Of a stretch of 64,000 nucleotides of DNA, positions 20,155-32,130 are shown one piece after another. Source of the stretch: Corbicula japonica (Eukaryota > Mollusca > Bivalvia > Venerida > Cyrenidae); assembly GCA_038501625.1 (NCBI GenBank), contig JAZAYU010000061.1:2964303-3028302 (forward strand), in the 5' to 3' direction. Every line of letters begins with the position of its first letter. The stretch's first letter is position 1. The notes under the pieces were generated by a model. The model was not told the DNA's origin and ran no database searches. It was given only the letters and a program-made list of their open reading frames with translations. A program made the position numbers and the translations under genes.

Positions 20155-20375
20155 AATAGTGAAATATGCATATCAATAATTGTCTCAGCCAGAAAAAACA
20201 GCCAAAATGTAGTCGTGAAAAGAGAGCATACATTTATATGACTATCCATTTCAAAGTACACACCACAACTAATTGAGAGAACTTACCGTCTAGAAACGGT
20301 TAGTGGCAAAAGAATTTGCCTATGGGGGTTTAAACAAGGTTCAAGGGTGAACCAACCTCACATTAACAGGTTCAC
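20155..20375 (-). repeat. Family B, copy 3
   Basis: In reverse orientation: AAATATGCATATCAATAAT, then GAAACGGTTAGTGGCAAAAG, TTTAAACAAGGTTCAAGGGT and ACCAACCTCACATTAACAGG. Confidence 0.7.
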
Positions 20376-21364
20376 ACACCCAGTAAGAATAATATTGTAG
20401 CAAACTATTAAAGTTTTGTTTTACTATAGCATACATTGTATATGTTCAGCTAGTAATTTTATGTTTTAAATATTTTTGGAAATAAGAAATTGTGATAATT
20501 GAACGAATTTCGATAGTTATATTTAACAGCGTACAAGGATTGTAAAGAACCTAACAATTTCAATTCCATAGTTTAAAATATAAGAATATCATTTCCAAAC
20601 TAAACAAATTAATACAACATAACGAAATTAGAATTTTTGGCTGCAGGGGGAGGCTTTTTTTCTGGTTGTTGCAATTTTTGATAATAATGTAAGGGTTTGC
20701 CCAGTACATTTGTTAAGTGCCAAGTGGCAGTTCTAAAAATTGCGACAAATTAAGCACCGAATAAGTATGTTTTTAATTGCTTTGTATACATACTTTCCGG
20801 AATAGACAGAGGGTCAAGACAATAAAAGGATTGTTAGCTCAGCGATTGCTTTGCTTACAGCGTATCCGTTTACCACTGTAATTGGTAGAAATCAATGATT
20901 TACATGTAATTGGCCGTTTCAAACTTGAAGCGAGAACAATGAAATATTTTTATAATTTATTTTCCGACAGCTTTGTTGTTTCTTAAATATGTGACATCTC
21001 TTTAAAGCGCCTTTAATATGCCTAACTTGTCAGGTAAAAACTACTATTTGAGTGGGTCTACATGTGAGAGTAGGTTGTTCTTTATGTACAGATTGGTTTT
21101 AATTATCCAATGCAGTGTGCTAACCGGCTTCTTACTCAAACAGCGTGGTGAGAAGGAATGCTTTTATACAAAAATAAACAATAAGCCATGCATCATCAAA
21201 GCTGTTTTTATATTCCAAATCATTTAAAACCAATATTTCAATGCATCAGGTGTTTAATTTGCAGATTTTCTTGCAGAATTCTAAAATATTAAAATCAGAA
21301 CCTTATGCTCTAAACATTTAATTCACATAGGGTGGTACGTAAAATGCATTTAATAAAACTTGTT
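20376..21364. other. Intergenic stretch with a tRNA-like A-box fragment
   Basis: Around 20832-20850 TTGTTAGCTCAGCGATTG resembles a tRNA A box. No B box follows at the right distance, so at most this is a SINE head fragment. Nothing else was seen. Confidence 0.35.
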
Positions 21365-21515
21365 AAACCCCGTTCCAAGGTGGTCCCGCCACAGGTTCTC
21401 TTTTTCTTTCATATCTTAATTTAAATAAATCATTTTATAAACCGATGTTCTCTTTTCCTCTCTACGTTTGGTTGCGGTGCTTTCTGGGTGTGACAATTCC
21501 TGATTTTAATTTTTC
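21365..21515 (+). repeat. Family B, copy 4 (partial)
   Basis: CCCCGTTCCAAGGTGGTCCC, ATGTTCTCTTTTCCTCTCTA and GTGACAATTCCTGAT match the other copies. Confidence 0.65.
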
Positions 21516-23336
21516 ACTTTGTTTATCTTTGTGAGCTTTGCGCTAAAAATGTCGTTTTGTTATTCATATTAAATGCTTTTTACTTGTCGCGACTTAGCAG
21601 TTTGTGAGCTGTTTAGTCCGCAGGATGCAGTTAATCAAAACGAGCAAATGCTAATGCGCACTTACTCACTGATTTCCAGTGCACTCACAAACTGATGAAC
21701 ATGTGGTCAAAATTTTCCAATTCCAGTGTGACTACAGCGAAAGCCGTAGAACTGGCTATTTCGTATCGGCAACCGGCAGAGTTACTTCCCATACTATCCT
21801 TTCGCTCCAAGTATAGTGTATATTACGAACATATACGGTTTTGTGTTGTTGTGTTTTTTAAATATTATTACACGGCAGCAATAAAGCGTGTAGGATTATT
21901 GAGATTTAGACGACAGAACTTTAGTGTTATACTTTAATAATGAATATTTGTTAATCAGAACTTGGAATTCACTTTTAAATGTCAGCAAACATAATAAAAT
22001 ATTGCAAGTACAGTAGAATTCGGTTATTTGAATAGTCCATTTGTCAGAACCCTTGATTCAATTAAGCGGAATATTATTATATACGGAGCTTACAAATTCT
22101 ATCCACTTTTTGGTTTCGTTCGTATCTCCGCCATTTTTCGCCGGTGCGTCATGAGAAATACGCACTTGTGAAAATCGCCTACGCCGTAACTACAGCGTAA
22201 CGTTAAAAACTACATGTGGTGAAATCAAAGATAAAAAGATATTGTAAATAAATACACTGCGATCCGTTATATCGCAATATACAATAAATCGCACTTAGTC
22301 CGTGGATCCAATTTTTGTATATTTACAATCTATATGTTTGTTCAGTCTTCGTGGCAGGTAAAAAATTCAAATGATTAAAACAACGTTGCCGACAAATTCA
22401 TGAAATGCACGATTTTCTCGTGTCGTATTACGTCATTATCGGCGAAGGTTGTTTATTACTTTTGTATGCAGGGATTTAAGAGGCAATGTACAAGTTTACC
22501 AACGGATACAATTTAACGTCAAACGTATGAAAGTTGTTTTTTTTTACAATTCTGTTGCTTCTGATTTGACATGAAACCACTTTGGGACGAACAATAGCCA
22601 AAAAATAGGTGCTAAAAACACCAAGCTGATACTGTACTGGCAGAATTTCGTTCACGTGACAAACCGCAAATTAGCGAAAATTAATGCAAGCCGCTAACCA
22701 TAATAGACATTGAGCAGGAAACGTCAAAACAGTTTGTTGTTCCGACATTACCTGCTCATCGACATACCGAGCAAGTATTTTTCTGTTTTATGTTTCTTTC
22801 TTTTTACGAATAAAAATTTTTATTCGAGAATTTCCCGTATTCCATAAAACGTAATCATCCAATGAACAAAAGAAATGGAAATTCTCGATGCGGGGAAACC
22901 CCGTTATGTGACGTCATTGCTATAAATATACACGTAGACACGCGTGCCAGTGAACGGAGGTCATTATTTTAAATAGGTGATAAACAATGACAATAAATTT
23001 AAATGTATTGGTTATAAATGTTGTTGGCAGTAACAGAATTGAAATTTACTTACCGCAAAGCCTCTGTATGTTAACTGCGCCACATTTACGAAGATCTTAT
23101 TAAACAAAATCAAAATTACAATGTTTCAACAGAAAATAAATCTTTCAGAGCTTTTTATGAATGCACAGATTTTTGCTTATGGTTCATTTACTGTGATAAT
23201 TAAACTTTAAGACTTGCCAGGATTTGATTGAATCTCTCACATTCTCATTGGATATTAAAGTTGCTAGGTCTATTAGCTTTTAAAATTAATAAAGTTATTT
23301 TCAACAGTAAGCACACAAACCGGCCTTTACCATTTT
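21516..23336. other. Intergenic stretch
   Basis: Near 22009 TACAGTAGAATTCGGTTATT looks like a pogo/Tigger-type terminus, but I found no matching right end. At about 22820-22897 GAGAATTTCC and GGAAATTCTC form a spaced inverted repeat. No gene recognised. Confidence 0.3.
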
Positions 23337-23391
23337 TATGCCCCCGAAGGGAGGCATATAGTAATCGGACCGTCCGTCCGTCCGAAATAAT

Positions 23392-23838
23392 CTTGTCTTC
23401 GCTTCTTCAAAACCGCTTGAGGAATTTCTTGAAACTTCACAGGAGTGTTTGTCATCAAGCCTAGTTGTGCATATCGTCAGGAATTTCTGCTCGGATTATT
23501 TTTTTTGGCTGAGTTATGGCCCTTTTTAGCAAAATCTTGTCCTCGCTTCTTCTCCGAAACACCTTGAGGGATTTCATTGAAACTTCACAGGAGTGTTTGT
23601 CACCAAGCCTAGCTGTGCATATCATAAGGAATTTCAGATCAGATTATTTTTGGCAGAGTTATGGGCCTTTTCACCTAACCCTAACCCTAAGGTAAACCGC
23701 TTGAGAGATTTCATTGAAACTTCACAGGAGTGTTTGTCACCAAGCCTAGTTTTGCATAGCGTAAGGAATTTCTGATCGGATTATTTTTGGCAGAGTTATG
23801 GGCCTTTTTACCTAACCCTAAACCCTAACCCTATGGTA
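23392..23838 (+). repeat. Three ~150-bp tandem units in the outer element
   Basis: Each unit contains CATTGAAACTTCACAGGAGT (first unit slightly diverged), then TTTGTCACCAAGCCTAG, TGCATA, GGAATTTC, GATTATTTTTGGCAGAGTTA and a GGGCC/GGCCC block. Units 2 and 3 end in CCCTAA repeats, while unit 1 has TTTTTAGCAAAAT in that place. Confidence 0.85.
23674..23833. repeat. Telomere-like CCTAACCCTAA tracts
   Basis: CCTAACCCTAACCCTAAG at 23674-23691 and a longer interrupted tract at 23811-23833 match the metazoan TTAGGG telomere repeat. Both sit at the same point of consecutive tandem units, so they probably spread with the unit rather than marking a chromosome end. Confidence 0.7.
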
Positions 23839-24520
23839 AATTTTGTTAACACAATAGAGGTTACATTTTTTGTCCGATTGTCATGAAATTTGGTATGAAT
23901 ATTGATATTGATGATTTCTACACAAATTATTAAAATCACATTGTTAAATTGACCAGGGACCCCGCCCTGGGGATTTTAATTTTTTTTTTAATTCTGTTTT
24001 TAACCTTTGATTTTCTACAGTTATCAACCAGATTTTGACACAACCTTTATACCATCTTAAAATTCAATCTTTCCTGAACAATTCATTCACTGGTTGTTCA
24101 GTGATAAAATTTGAAACAAAAATTTTAGTTGCAGGGTGAAAATTTCAAGTGTCAAAATCCAATATTTCTACCTGTCTTCAGCTATATTTGTGTTTACCAG
24201 TTTATTGCTCCAGCTGCTGGACAATGACCTGATGAACTTTGCTGCTTAGATCTGTGTTATGCATTATTAAGAATTTTGCTCTGGAATATTTTATAAGGTA
24301 AATTTTGTCATTTTATGGATAGTGCCAAATAAACTTTCTTATTTTATAGTACTTTGAAAATCCGGCTTTTCTGAATATGTTATTCACTGTTTGTAAGTAA
24401 AACAACAACAAGAACAACCAAAACAAATTTGTAGCACATTCTCAAAATGTAAAGACTAAATTTAAGAGAGTCTTAGATGTATACAGTGTATATACATAAA
24501 CTGGCAAGTTAAGGCCACAC

Positions 24521-27177
24521 TTTTTTAGCTCATCTGAGCCGTAGTCTCAGCTTGAGTTATTAGGATCGATCAGTGTCCGTCGTTCATCCACACTTAGTTA
24601 GTTAACACTCTAGCGGTCACATTTTCGCCTCGATTGTTTTGAAACTTTGTCAGGATGTTTGTCCTAATGATTTCTCGAACGAGTTCGAATATGGCTTATC
24701 TGGCTCCAAAAAGTAGGTCACTGTTACTAAAAATAGAATTATCTTGTAAACACTCTAGTGGTCACATTTTTGCCTAGATTGTTTTGAAACTTGGTCAGGA
24801 TGTTTGTCCCAATGATTTCTCGGACAAGATCGAATATTGGTCATCTGGATCCAAAAACTAGGTCACTGTTACTAAAAATAGAATTATCTTGTTAACACTC
24901 TAGCGGTCACATTTTTGCCTCGATTGTTTTGAAACTTGGTCAGAATGTTTGTCCCAATGATTTCTCGGAAGAGTTCGAATATGGGTCATCTGGGTCCAAA
25001 ATTTAGGTCACTGTTACTAAAAATAGAATTTTCTTGTTAACACTTTAGTGGTCACATTTTAACTCTGATTGTCATGAAACTTGGTAAAGACATATGTCCC
25101 AGTTATTAATTGGACTAGTTTGAGTATGGGTCAGCTGGTGTCAAAAACTAGGTCACTGTTACTAAAAAAGAAAATTCTTGTTCAGGCTGTAAATTTGTTA
25201 TATCTGATTGGATTTTAAAATAACTTGGCACAAATGTTCAACGTGACAAGACGGTGTGTCAATACACAATATCCAAGTCGGTTGGTCCAAGGTCAAGGTC
25301 ACTTTTACTTAAAATAGAATTTTCTTGTTAACACTCCAGCGGTCACATTTTTGCTCTGATTGTCATGAAACTTGGTCAGGATATCTGTCCCAGTAATTTC
25401 TCGGAGGAGTTGGAATATGGATCATCTGGGTCCAAAAACTAGGTCACTGTCACTAAAAATAGAATTCTCTTGTCTTGGCTGTAAATTTGTCATTTCTAAT
25501 TGGATTTCAAAATAACTTGGCACAAATGTTCACCATGACAAGGCGGTGTGTCGAGTACAATACCCATGCCGGTTGGTCCAAGGTCAAGGTCACTGTAACT
25601 TAAAATAGAATTATCTTCTTAATACACTAGTGGTCACATTTTTCCTCCGATTGTCACGAAACATGGTAAGGACGTATGTCCCAGTAATTACTTGGACAAG
25701 TTCGAATATGGGTCGTCTGGGGTCAAAAACTAGGTCACTGTCACTAAAAATAGAAAAATCTTGTCTTGGATGTAAATTGTTATTTCTCATTGGGTTTCAA
25801 AATAACTTGGCATAAATGTTCACCGAGACAAGGCGGTGTGTCAAGTATAATACCCATGCCTGTTGGTCCAAGGTCACGGTCACTGTTACTAAAAATAGAA
25901 TTTTCTTGTGAACACTTTATTGGTCACATTTTTGCTCCGATTGTCACAAAACTTGGCCAGGAAGTATCTCCCAGTAATAACTTAAACTTGGTCAGGACGT
26001 ATCTCCCAGTAATTACTTGGACAAGTTCCAATATGGGTCATCTGGGTTCAAAAACTAGGTCACTGTTACTAAAAATAGAAAAATCTTGCATTGGCTGTAA
26101 AATTGTAATTTGTCATTGGATTTTAAAATAACTTGGCACAAATGTTAACTATGACAAAGCAGTGTGTAGAGTAAAAATAGGAAAATCTAGTCTTGGCTGT
26201 AAAATTATTATTTCTCATTGGATTTCAAAAGAGCTTGGCACAAATGTTCACCATGACAAGGGGCTGTGTCGAGTACAATACCCATGCCCGTTGGTTCAAG
26301 GTCAAGGTCACTGTAACTAAAAATATAATTTTCTTGTTAACACTGTAGTGGTCACATTTTTGAACCGATTGTTATGAAACTTGGTCCGGACGTATGTCCC
26401 AGTAATTACTTGGAAAAGTTCGAATATGGGTCATCTGGGGTCAAAAACTAGGTCACTGTTACTAAAAATAGAAAAATCTTGCATTGGCTGTAAAATTGTA
26501 ATTTGTCATTGGATTTTAAAATAACTTGGCACAAATGTTAACTATGACAAAGCAGTGTGTAGAGTACCATACCCATGCCTGTTACTAAAAATAGAATTTT
26601 CTTTTTAACTCTTTAGTGGTCACATTTTTGCTCTGATTGTCAGATTGTAAAGAAACTTGGTCAGGACATATGTCCCAGTTATTAATTGGACGAGTTTGAA
26701 TATGGTTCACCTGGGGTCAAAAACTAGGTCACTGTTACTAAAAATAGAAAAATCTTGTCCAAGCTGTAAATTTGTTATTTCTCATTGGATTTTAAAATAA
26801 CTTGGCTCAAATGTGCCAAGGTGTTGTTTCGCGTACAATACCCATGCCTGTTGGTCCAAGGTCAAGGTCACTGTTACTGAAAATAAAATTTTCTTGTCTG
26901 GGCTGTAACTTCCTAATGAATGGAGTGATTTTCAAAATAACTTTACATAAATGTTCACCATGACAAGGGGGTGTGTTGCTTACAATACCCATGCCGGTAG
27001 GTCAAAGGTCAAGGTCACTGTTACTAAAAATAGCATTTTCTTTTCCAAGCTGTAGATTTGTTGTTTCTTATTGGATTTTAAAATAACTTGGTGTAAATGT
27101 TCACCATATCGAGACGTTCAACACAACTTTGTTGTACTCAGGTGAGCGATAAAGGGCCATCATGGCCCTCTTGTTCA
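24521..27177 (+). mobile_element. Inner HINE-like element, nested
   Basis: Begins TTTTTTAGCTCATCTGAGCC and ends CTCAGGTGAGCG...GGGCCATCATGGCCC followed by TCTTGTTC. The near-perfect GGGCCAT/ATGGCCC hairpin close to the end, followed by TCTTGTT, matches the end architecture of the outer element. The core is the mixed tandem array at 24600-27115. It splits the outer element, so it inserted later. Confidence 0.65.
24600..27115 (+). repeat. Mixed tandem array, two unit types
   Basis: About nine units of type 1 (GTCACATTTTTGCTCTGATT, ATGAAACTTGGTCAGGA, CGAATATGGGTCATCTGG, AAAACTAGGTCACTGTTACT) mix with about nine of type 2 (GGCTGTAAATTTGTTAT, AACTTGGCACAAATGTTCAC, GGTCCAAGGTCAAGGTCACT). The first four are type 1, then the types roughly alternate, and the last three are type 2. 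Every junction reads ACTAAAAATAGAAWWWTCTT, the likely recombination point. Confidence 0.85.
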
Positions 27178-27473
27178 TATTACCCACATCATATGTAGTA
27201 AGGTCCATAACTCTAATAATCATTTTCCAGGATAATCTCCCCATTAATCTAAGAATTTCCTTTAAAAAATGTAATATTTAACTTTGTTTAACTATATATT
27301 TACTACAGACTTGAAACATATGATCCTCATCTTTCACATTATATGCATGCAGTATGCTTTGTCTTCCACAAGCATATTTTCATTACATATGTTTTTTTTA
27401 TTACATATGTATACCTATTCGATTTCAAAGCTGCATTTCGGGGGCATATGTCAATTTCAAGTGACAGCTCTTG

Positions 27474-27887
27474 TTTTTATTTAATTTTGTTGTGTATAAT
27501 GGCTTTAAAAGTTAACTTTTATGTCTTTTACACCGGCAAGCAATAAAATGTATCGACTTGCAGCTTTCCTGCCCTAGTTTTTAAGCAAATAAGTCACGAC
27601 ACTTCCAATCTCAGGAGAGCCATAGATCAGTTACGGAGACAAGTAATCCCAGACTAAATAAGCTGGATAAAATGTGCACTGCAATTTATATTACTAATGT
27701 TTTAGTTATAGAAACGCCATGTTCTGCTACGATTATGTATTCGATTAGCTTAATGCTCGTTGTATTTAGTTTTCGGAACGCTTTTATTTATAACTATGCA
27801 ACGATAAACTCGGAAAAATTGAATGCAGTGTTTGAAACCAGTTAATCAAATTCCATAGGGTTTAATGATAAATTCCCAGTATTCAAT
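27474..27887. other. Intergenic stretch
   Basis: No supportable feature. Confidence 0.35.
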
Positions 27888-28170
27888 GTACACGACAAAT
27901 TTGAAAATATTGAAGGCTCAGTTTGATTTAGCCTGTTCATGGGCAGTAATGGAAATGCATTTTACTACCCACGCCGCCAAGCCCCGGTTGATATTTAAAC
28001 CATTAAAGAGTAAAAATTTGATTTATCCCAAACGGTGGTATTCATATGGCGGTAAAAATGAAACCTCCAATGTGGTATTTCCATATTAACACCATACTAT
28101 GAATCATAGGCGTACGGTCCCCAGATAAAAGCATGGGTTTGTCCTAAAGAAGAAAACAATGAGCGGAATA
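27888..28170 (+). repeat. Family A, copy 4
   Basis: ACGACAAATTTGAAAATATT, GCCTGTTCATGGGCAGTAAT, CTACCCACGCCGCC, CCCAAACGGTGGTATTCATA and GGTCCCCAGATAAAAGCATG match the reference copy at 19583. Confidence 0.8.
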
Positions 28171-28434
28171 AAGAAGTCAATTAAATATATTAAATTTAAA
28201 GGGAATGTATTGAATAAATACTTTTTGTACTTTCGAATTAAAGGGATTTCTGAAAAAAGATACAAGTTCTTGGCAGTTAGATACTTATACTGTAGGTGAG
28301 ATAAGAAATTGATTAACAAACTTCCAGACATACAGAGGCATATCAGACAGGGCGTCTTCGTCTAGCCAAGAAATCTGTGTGCGCAGGTTTTCAGGCCTAG
28401 GCTTTTTATTCATTTATGCCTTTTATATTAAAAA

Positions 28435-28685
28435 GTAAAATATGCATATCAGGAATCGCCACACTCACAAAACACAGCCTCCCCACGCAGTAAAAAAGAA
28501 GAAAGGAAGAGAGAGAGCATGTTTGATATAAGTATGTCAATTCAATAGGACGCCACAAACAACGAAACAGAGAACCTTTGGGGATACCGCCTTGGAACGG
28601 TCAGTGGTAAAACAAATTTCCACTGTGGGTTTAAACCAGGTTCTGGGTGCACCAACCTCCCACTTGCCTCAACAGGTTATCATAT
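28435..28685 (-). repeat. Family B, copy 5 (near full length)
   Basis: Reverse orientation: ATATGCATATCAGGAATCGC, GGATACCGCCTTGGAACGGT, TTAAACCAGGTTCTGGGTGC and CACCAACCTCCCACTTG. This is the best complete copy with 9725-9975. Confidence 0.8.
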
Positions 28686-28804
28686 TAACAAACAAGTACA
28701 AGTTGTCTTGGTGAAATTAAGAATTCGAAGCGCACGCCCTGTTGGCTGAAGGTTTTATTATTGATCTCCTACCGTCTACTTTATGCATACTTGTCTTCTT
28801 GATG

Positions 28805-28840
28805 TGGCCAATCCAGATATGCATATTTTACTTTTATTTT
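28805..28840 (+). repeat. Family B fragment
   Basis: GTGGCCAATCCAGATATGCA followed by TATTTTACTTTT is the distal end of family B only. Confidence 0.55.
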
Positions 28841-29817
28841 TAATCATCTACCTTGTTATACAGTTCAATATCTATTGTCTGAAATATCCATTATTTGTTC
28901 AATTAACATTTTAATCAAAGTGTCATCATGGTATTAAAATTATGACAAATACTATCTAAATGAAGAACGAGAATTATCCTTTTAGATATAGTACGTGTGT
29001 TTTCCGATAGATTGAAGCTCTTAGCGTAGCAGGAGAGCAACTGGTCTGGTATTGATCTGAGTATAGCAATGGTAAGTAGCCTCTAGGATACAGTCTTCTT
29101 TGCTAGTGTGAATGGAACACCGTGAATCACTGGTCATAATTGAAGTACGACCAGGCAGCGAAACATCGTATATCAGCCAAGGACATGTACGGCTCTCTTG
29201 AATTGGCGTACAAAATAAAGTGACTTATATTTATATATATATCAAACACCGTGAACTAAATGTGAACATTTATATATAACACGCTTTCACGATCTGTTTA
29301 TTAAAGATACTTCATTTCATTTCGAAGAACATTTTGCGATTGATGTGAAAACAGGTAAGTTTTTTCTTTACTTTTGGGAATGTTTTCTGAAGGAGAAAAA
29401 ACATGCAAACAAAAATCTCAACTCTAGGTGTCCCCGATTATTGATTTAAACAGTTTAAAAATGCATTGATATTGCTTTTCATATAATTGGATTCCTGCAA
29501 ATATATACATACACTTAATTTGAAATTAAATTTTATATTTTCTTAAATAACCTTTTCATAAGCTCTGTCAGGATAGAAAATCATACATTTTTTACATTTC
29601 GATAACCACGCAAAAATGCGAATGTATGAAATGTATCGATACACGAGATTTAGAACGTGTAGGTAATTTGCCTAATAATTAAAAAAAACAACACTTTTTG
29701 CGAATTCAAAGTTAAAACTTTTCTCATACCGTTTAATAAAGAACAAATAATTTCATTAAATGAAGAATGCTGTATTATAGAGGAATAACATTAACAAAAC
29801 CAAAAAATATACAAACA
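28841..29817. other. Intergenic stretch, somewhat GC-richer at 29030-29220
   Basis: A minus-strand frame of about 60 codons at 29220-29030 contains several Cys, and a plus-strand ATGGTAAGTAG could be a splice donor. Neither is supported by homology, and frames this long are common by chance. Confidence 0.3.
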
Positions 29818-29890
29818 GATGAAAAGGGAACTTTGAAAGCCACAAAACACGACAAATATGAAAATATTGCATGCTCGGTTTGATTTGTTT
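29818..29890 (+). repeat. Family A, copy 5 (head only)
   Basis: GATGAAAAGGGAACTTTGAA through GCTCGGTTTGATT. It defines the 5' start of family A and then stops. Confidence 0.8.
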
Positions 29891-31279
29891 ACATTCAAGA
29901 AGTGAAAGATGTCATGTCATGATATTCCAACAATGTTCTTTTCACGTCGGGGAATTGAATTGAAAAGGGGAAATCTCAAAAGCTTAAGATTGTCTTTGCT
30001 TGAAACGTAAAGTTCTCATTTCGTTTAATTATTGGGCAAAGTAATAGCTCGTTCAATATGCTTTCTGTCTTTGTTTTTTAGAATAGAGACTCACATTCCT
30101 TTTACGGTAATTCTTTAAAAGCACATTTAGGGAAAAAGAACAGGTTTCTATAATGTATAAATTATAAAGACATTTGAAAACAGAAAACATTAATATCATA
30201 TCAACTTTGCGTATTTGATTCCAAAATATAAAATTAATGAAAATAAGTTTTATAAACAGCAAAACCGTAATCACTAACTTCACAATTTGTTATCTAGCTC
30301 TATTTGTAGCAACACCAGCTAACTGAACGGACATTCGTATTTAGAGGTCATCTTTTCATAAAGAGAATAAGATTCCTGAATTAACGCGCTTGGTTTACGT
30401 GTAATATGAAAGACGCCTAATTATGCGTAATATCATTGAATTCACACGTGAAACATGCTCTGATTAAATGAGAACAAGTTTATTTTCAGGATTATATGAT
30501 ATTTAAGTCAGTAAGTGCTGTTATAACAACAGTATGTTGGTTATTTGAAACGTATTAAGCTCTTAAACACAGCTGGATGCGTGAAAACCTCCCCCTTTGT
30601 CCATACAGATATTTCCTATGTTATATACTCAAATAAACGGAAGCAAATTTATCGCGTCCTAAATAATTGGCTGGAAACCAGGACGAAAACGGCGTCCTTT
30701 AAACATTAAACACAGAGCATGGTAAAATGTTTTCATTCTGTATTTACAAATGTAAGTGATCCCACGATGCAATTCTTATACACAAATTAACTTGAAATGG
30801 CATTTAAAAAAAAACATCAATTGACAAAAACATGTTAATGTGTCGTCTAGATAATAAATTACTTGTTACACTACAAAATCAAAGTTGTATCGCATGATAA
30901 AACACTACTACAGTGATATCGTCCAACCTTCAAAAAATGACAAATAATTTTGAGCCTGAACAAAATGAGCTCATCGAACGTAATAACCATAAGAGGAAGT
31001 CGCTAAAAGCATTTCAGAATAAAATAAATCAAAAATTGTACATTTAATGTTTTAAAATAAAATGACAAACGATTTAAATTCTCAGAAGGCATTTAAAGCC
31101 GGTATTGAATGTCTCATTAAAGTAAGAAAAACAAGTTTAAATAATGGTTAACATGCTTGTCAGATCGCGAATAAAACAATAAATCTCGGGACTAAAGTCA
31201 ACCGAAATGAAAGAATGTAACGCAAACAATTAAAATAAAATGGATTCCCTGTACAATAAATGTATCAAAGAATTTGTGG
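29891..31279. other. AT-rich intergenic stretch
   Basis: No supportable feature. Confidence 0.35.
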
Positions 31280-31500
31280 AAAAGACGAAAAGAGAACTGT
31301 GAAATCCACCGAACACGACAAATAAGACAATATCGCAGACTCACTTTGATATAGCCAGTTCAGGCAGTAAAAGAAATGCATATAACTGCCTATTTCTGTG
31401 TAAAATCATCGTATCCACACGTGAAACATGTGTATAGCTAGCCCCAGATGAGCGCAACTTAATATTTACACCATTAAACAGTACAATTTCGAATAAAGCG
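31280..31500 (+). repeat. Family A, copy 6 (with internal insertion)
   Basis: Head GACGAAAAGAGAACTGTGAA, then AACACGACAAATAAGACAAT, CATATAACTGCC, an extra segment of about 40 bp, then TAGCCCCAGATGAGCGCAAC, ATTTACACCATTAAACAGTA and loss of similarity. Confidence 0.7.
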
Positions 31501-31992
31501 GAGAAATAATTTCTATATGTATGTGTATATTAACTGACTAATGGTCGAATGTTTCGATTAAAATATGGAAATAGAAGCTTACAACACAAATACTAGCAAA
31601 TTAATTCAATAAATGAATACTAACCAACACTTTACTCAAAACTTGTCGTTAAACTAATAAACGGTATAAGCATTGACATATGCATCAACAAGTTTATTTA
31701 TTCGCTTACAGACATTGCTGCAGGTAATTAATTACGCTTTTATCTCAACTTCGATTGCATTTATATAATACTATTTATTGAGCCAGTACTTATTGTTTAC
31801 GATACAAATACTATAAAAATAGCATATTTACAGAAATAAAAGTAAAAAAAATAGTTCAAAAGGGATCTATAAATACGGAACAAAAGCGCCAAACAATATT
31901 TAAACACAAAATGCGATTTTGGATACTAGTTTTGATTTTCGCGTCATATGAAAATAGTTAACGAGTTACACGTACAATGTAGGTATTTTTGA
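31501..31992. other. AT-rich intergenic stretch
   Basis: No supportable feature. Confidence 0.3.
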
Positions 31993-32130
31993 AAACACTT
32001 TCCATATATTAATACATTTTTAACACTTTCTATATATTAAAACATTTATATATTTTAAACACATTACATATATTAAATCATTTATATATTATAAACACTT
32101 TCCATATATTAAAAAATTATATATTTTAAA
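31993..32130. repeat. AT-rich minisatellite, four ~36-bp units
   Basis: Units of the form AACACTTTCCATATATTAAA followed by CATTTATATATTTTA, four in a row with small differences. Confidence 0.75.

Larger units (their letters stand above)
23337..27473 (+). mobile_element. Outer HINE-like element with tandem core
   Basis: The left end TATGCCCCCGAA (23337-23348) is exactly inverted at 27437-27448 (TTCGGGGGCATA). Just after the right copy, TGTCAATTTCAAGTGACA can fold and is followed by GCTCTTGTT. The left interior holds three units of about 150 bp, and the second element (24521-27177) is nested inside. Inverted subterminal repeats, a 3' hairpin and internal tandem units together resemble Helentron-associated elements (HINEs, the group proposed to include oyster cvA/pearl repeats). 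That classification is inference; no Rep/helicase gene is present. Confidence 0.6.

Noticed and set aside
22009..22700. Complete pogo/Tigger element
   Set aside because: Only a left-terminus-like motif was found; no matching inverted right end and no transposase.
23811..23833. True telomere or chromosome end
   Set aside because: The tract is short, interrupted, internal to a tandem unit and has ordinary sequence on both sides.
29030..29220. Cys-containing minus-strand frame of about 60 codons
   Set aside because: No start in a good context, no recognised family, length not significant.
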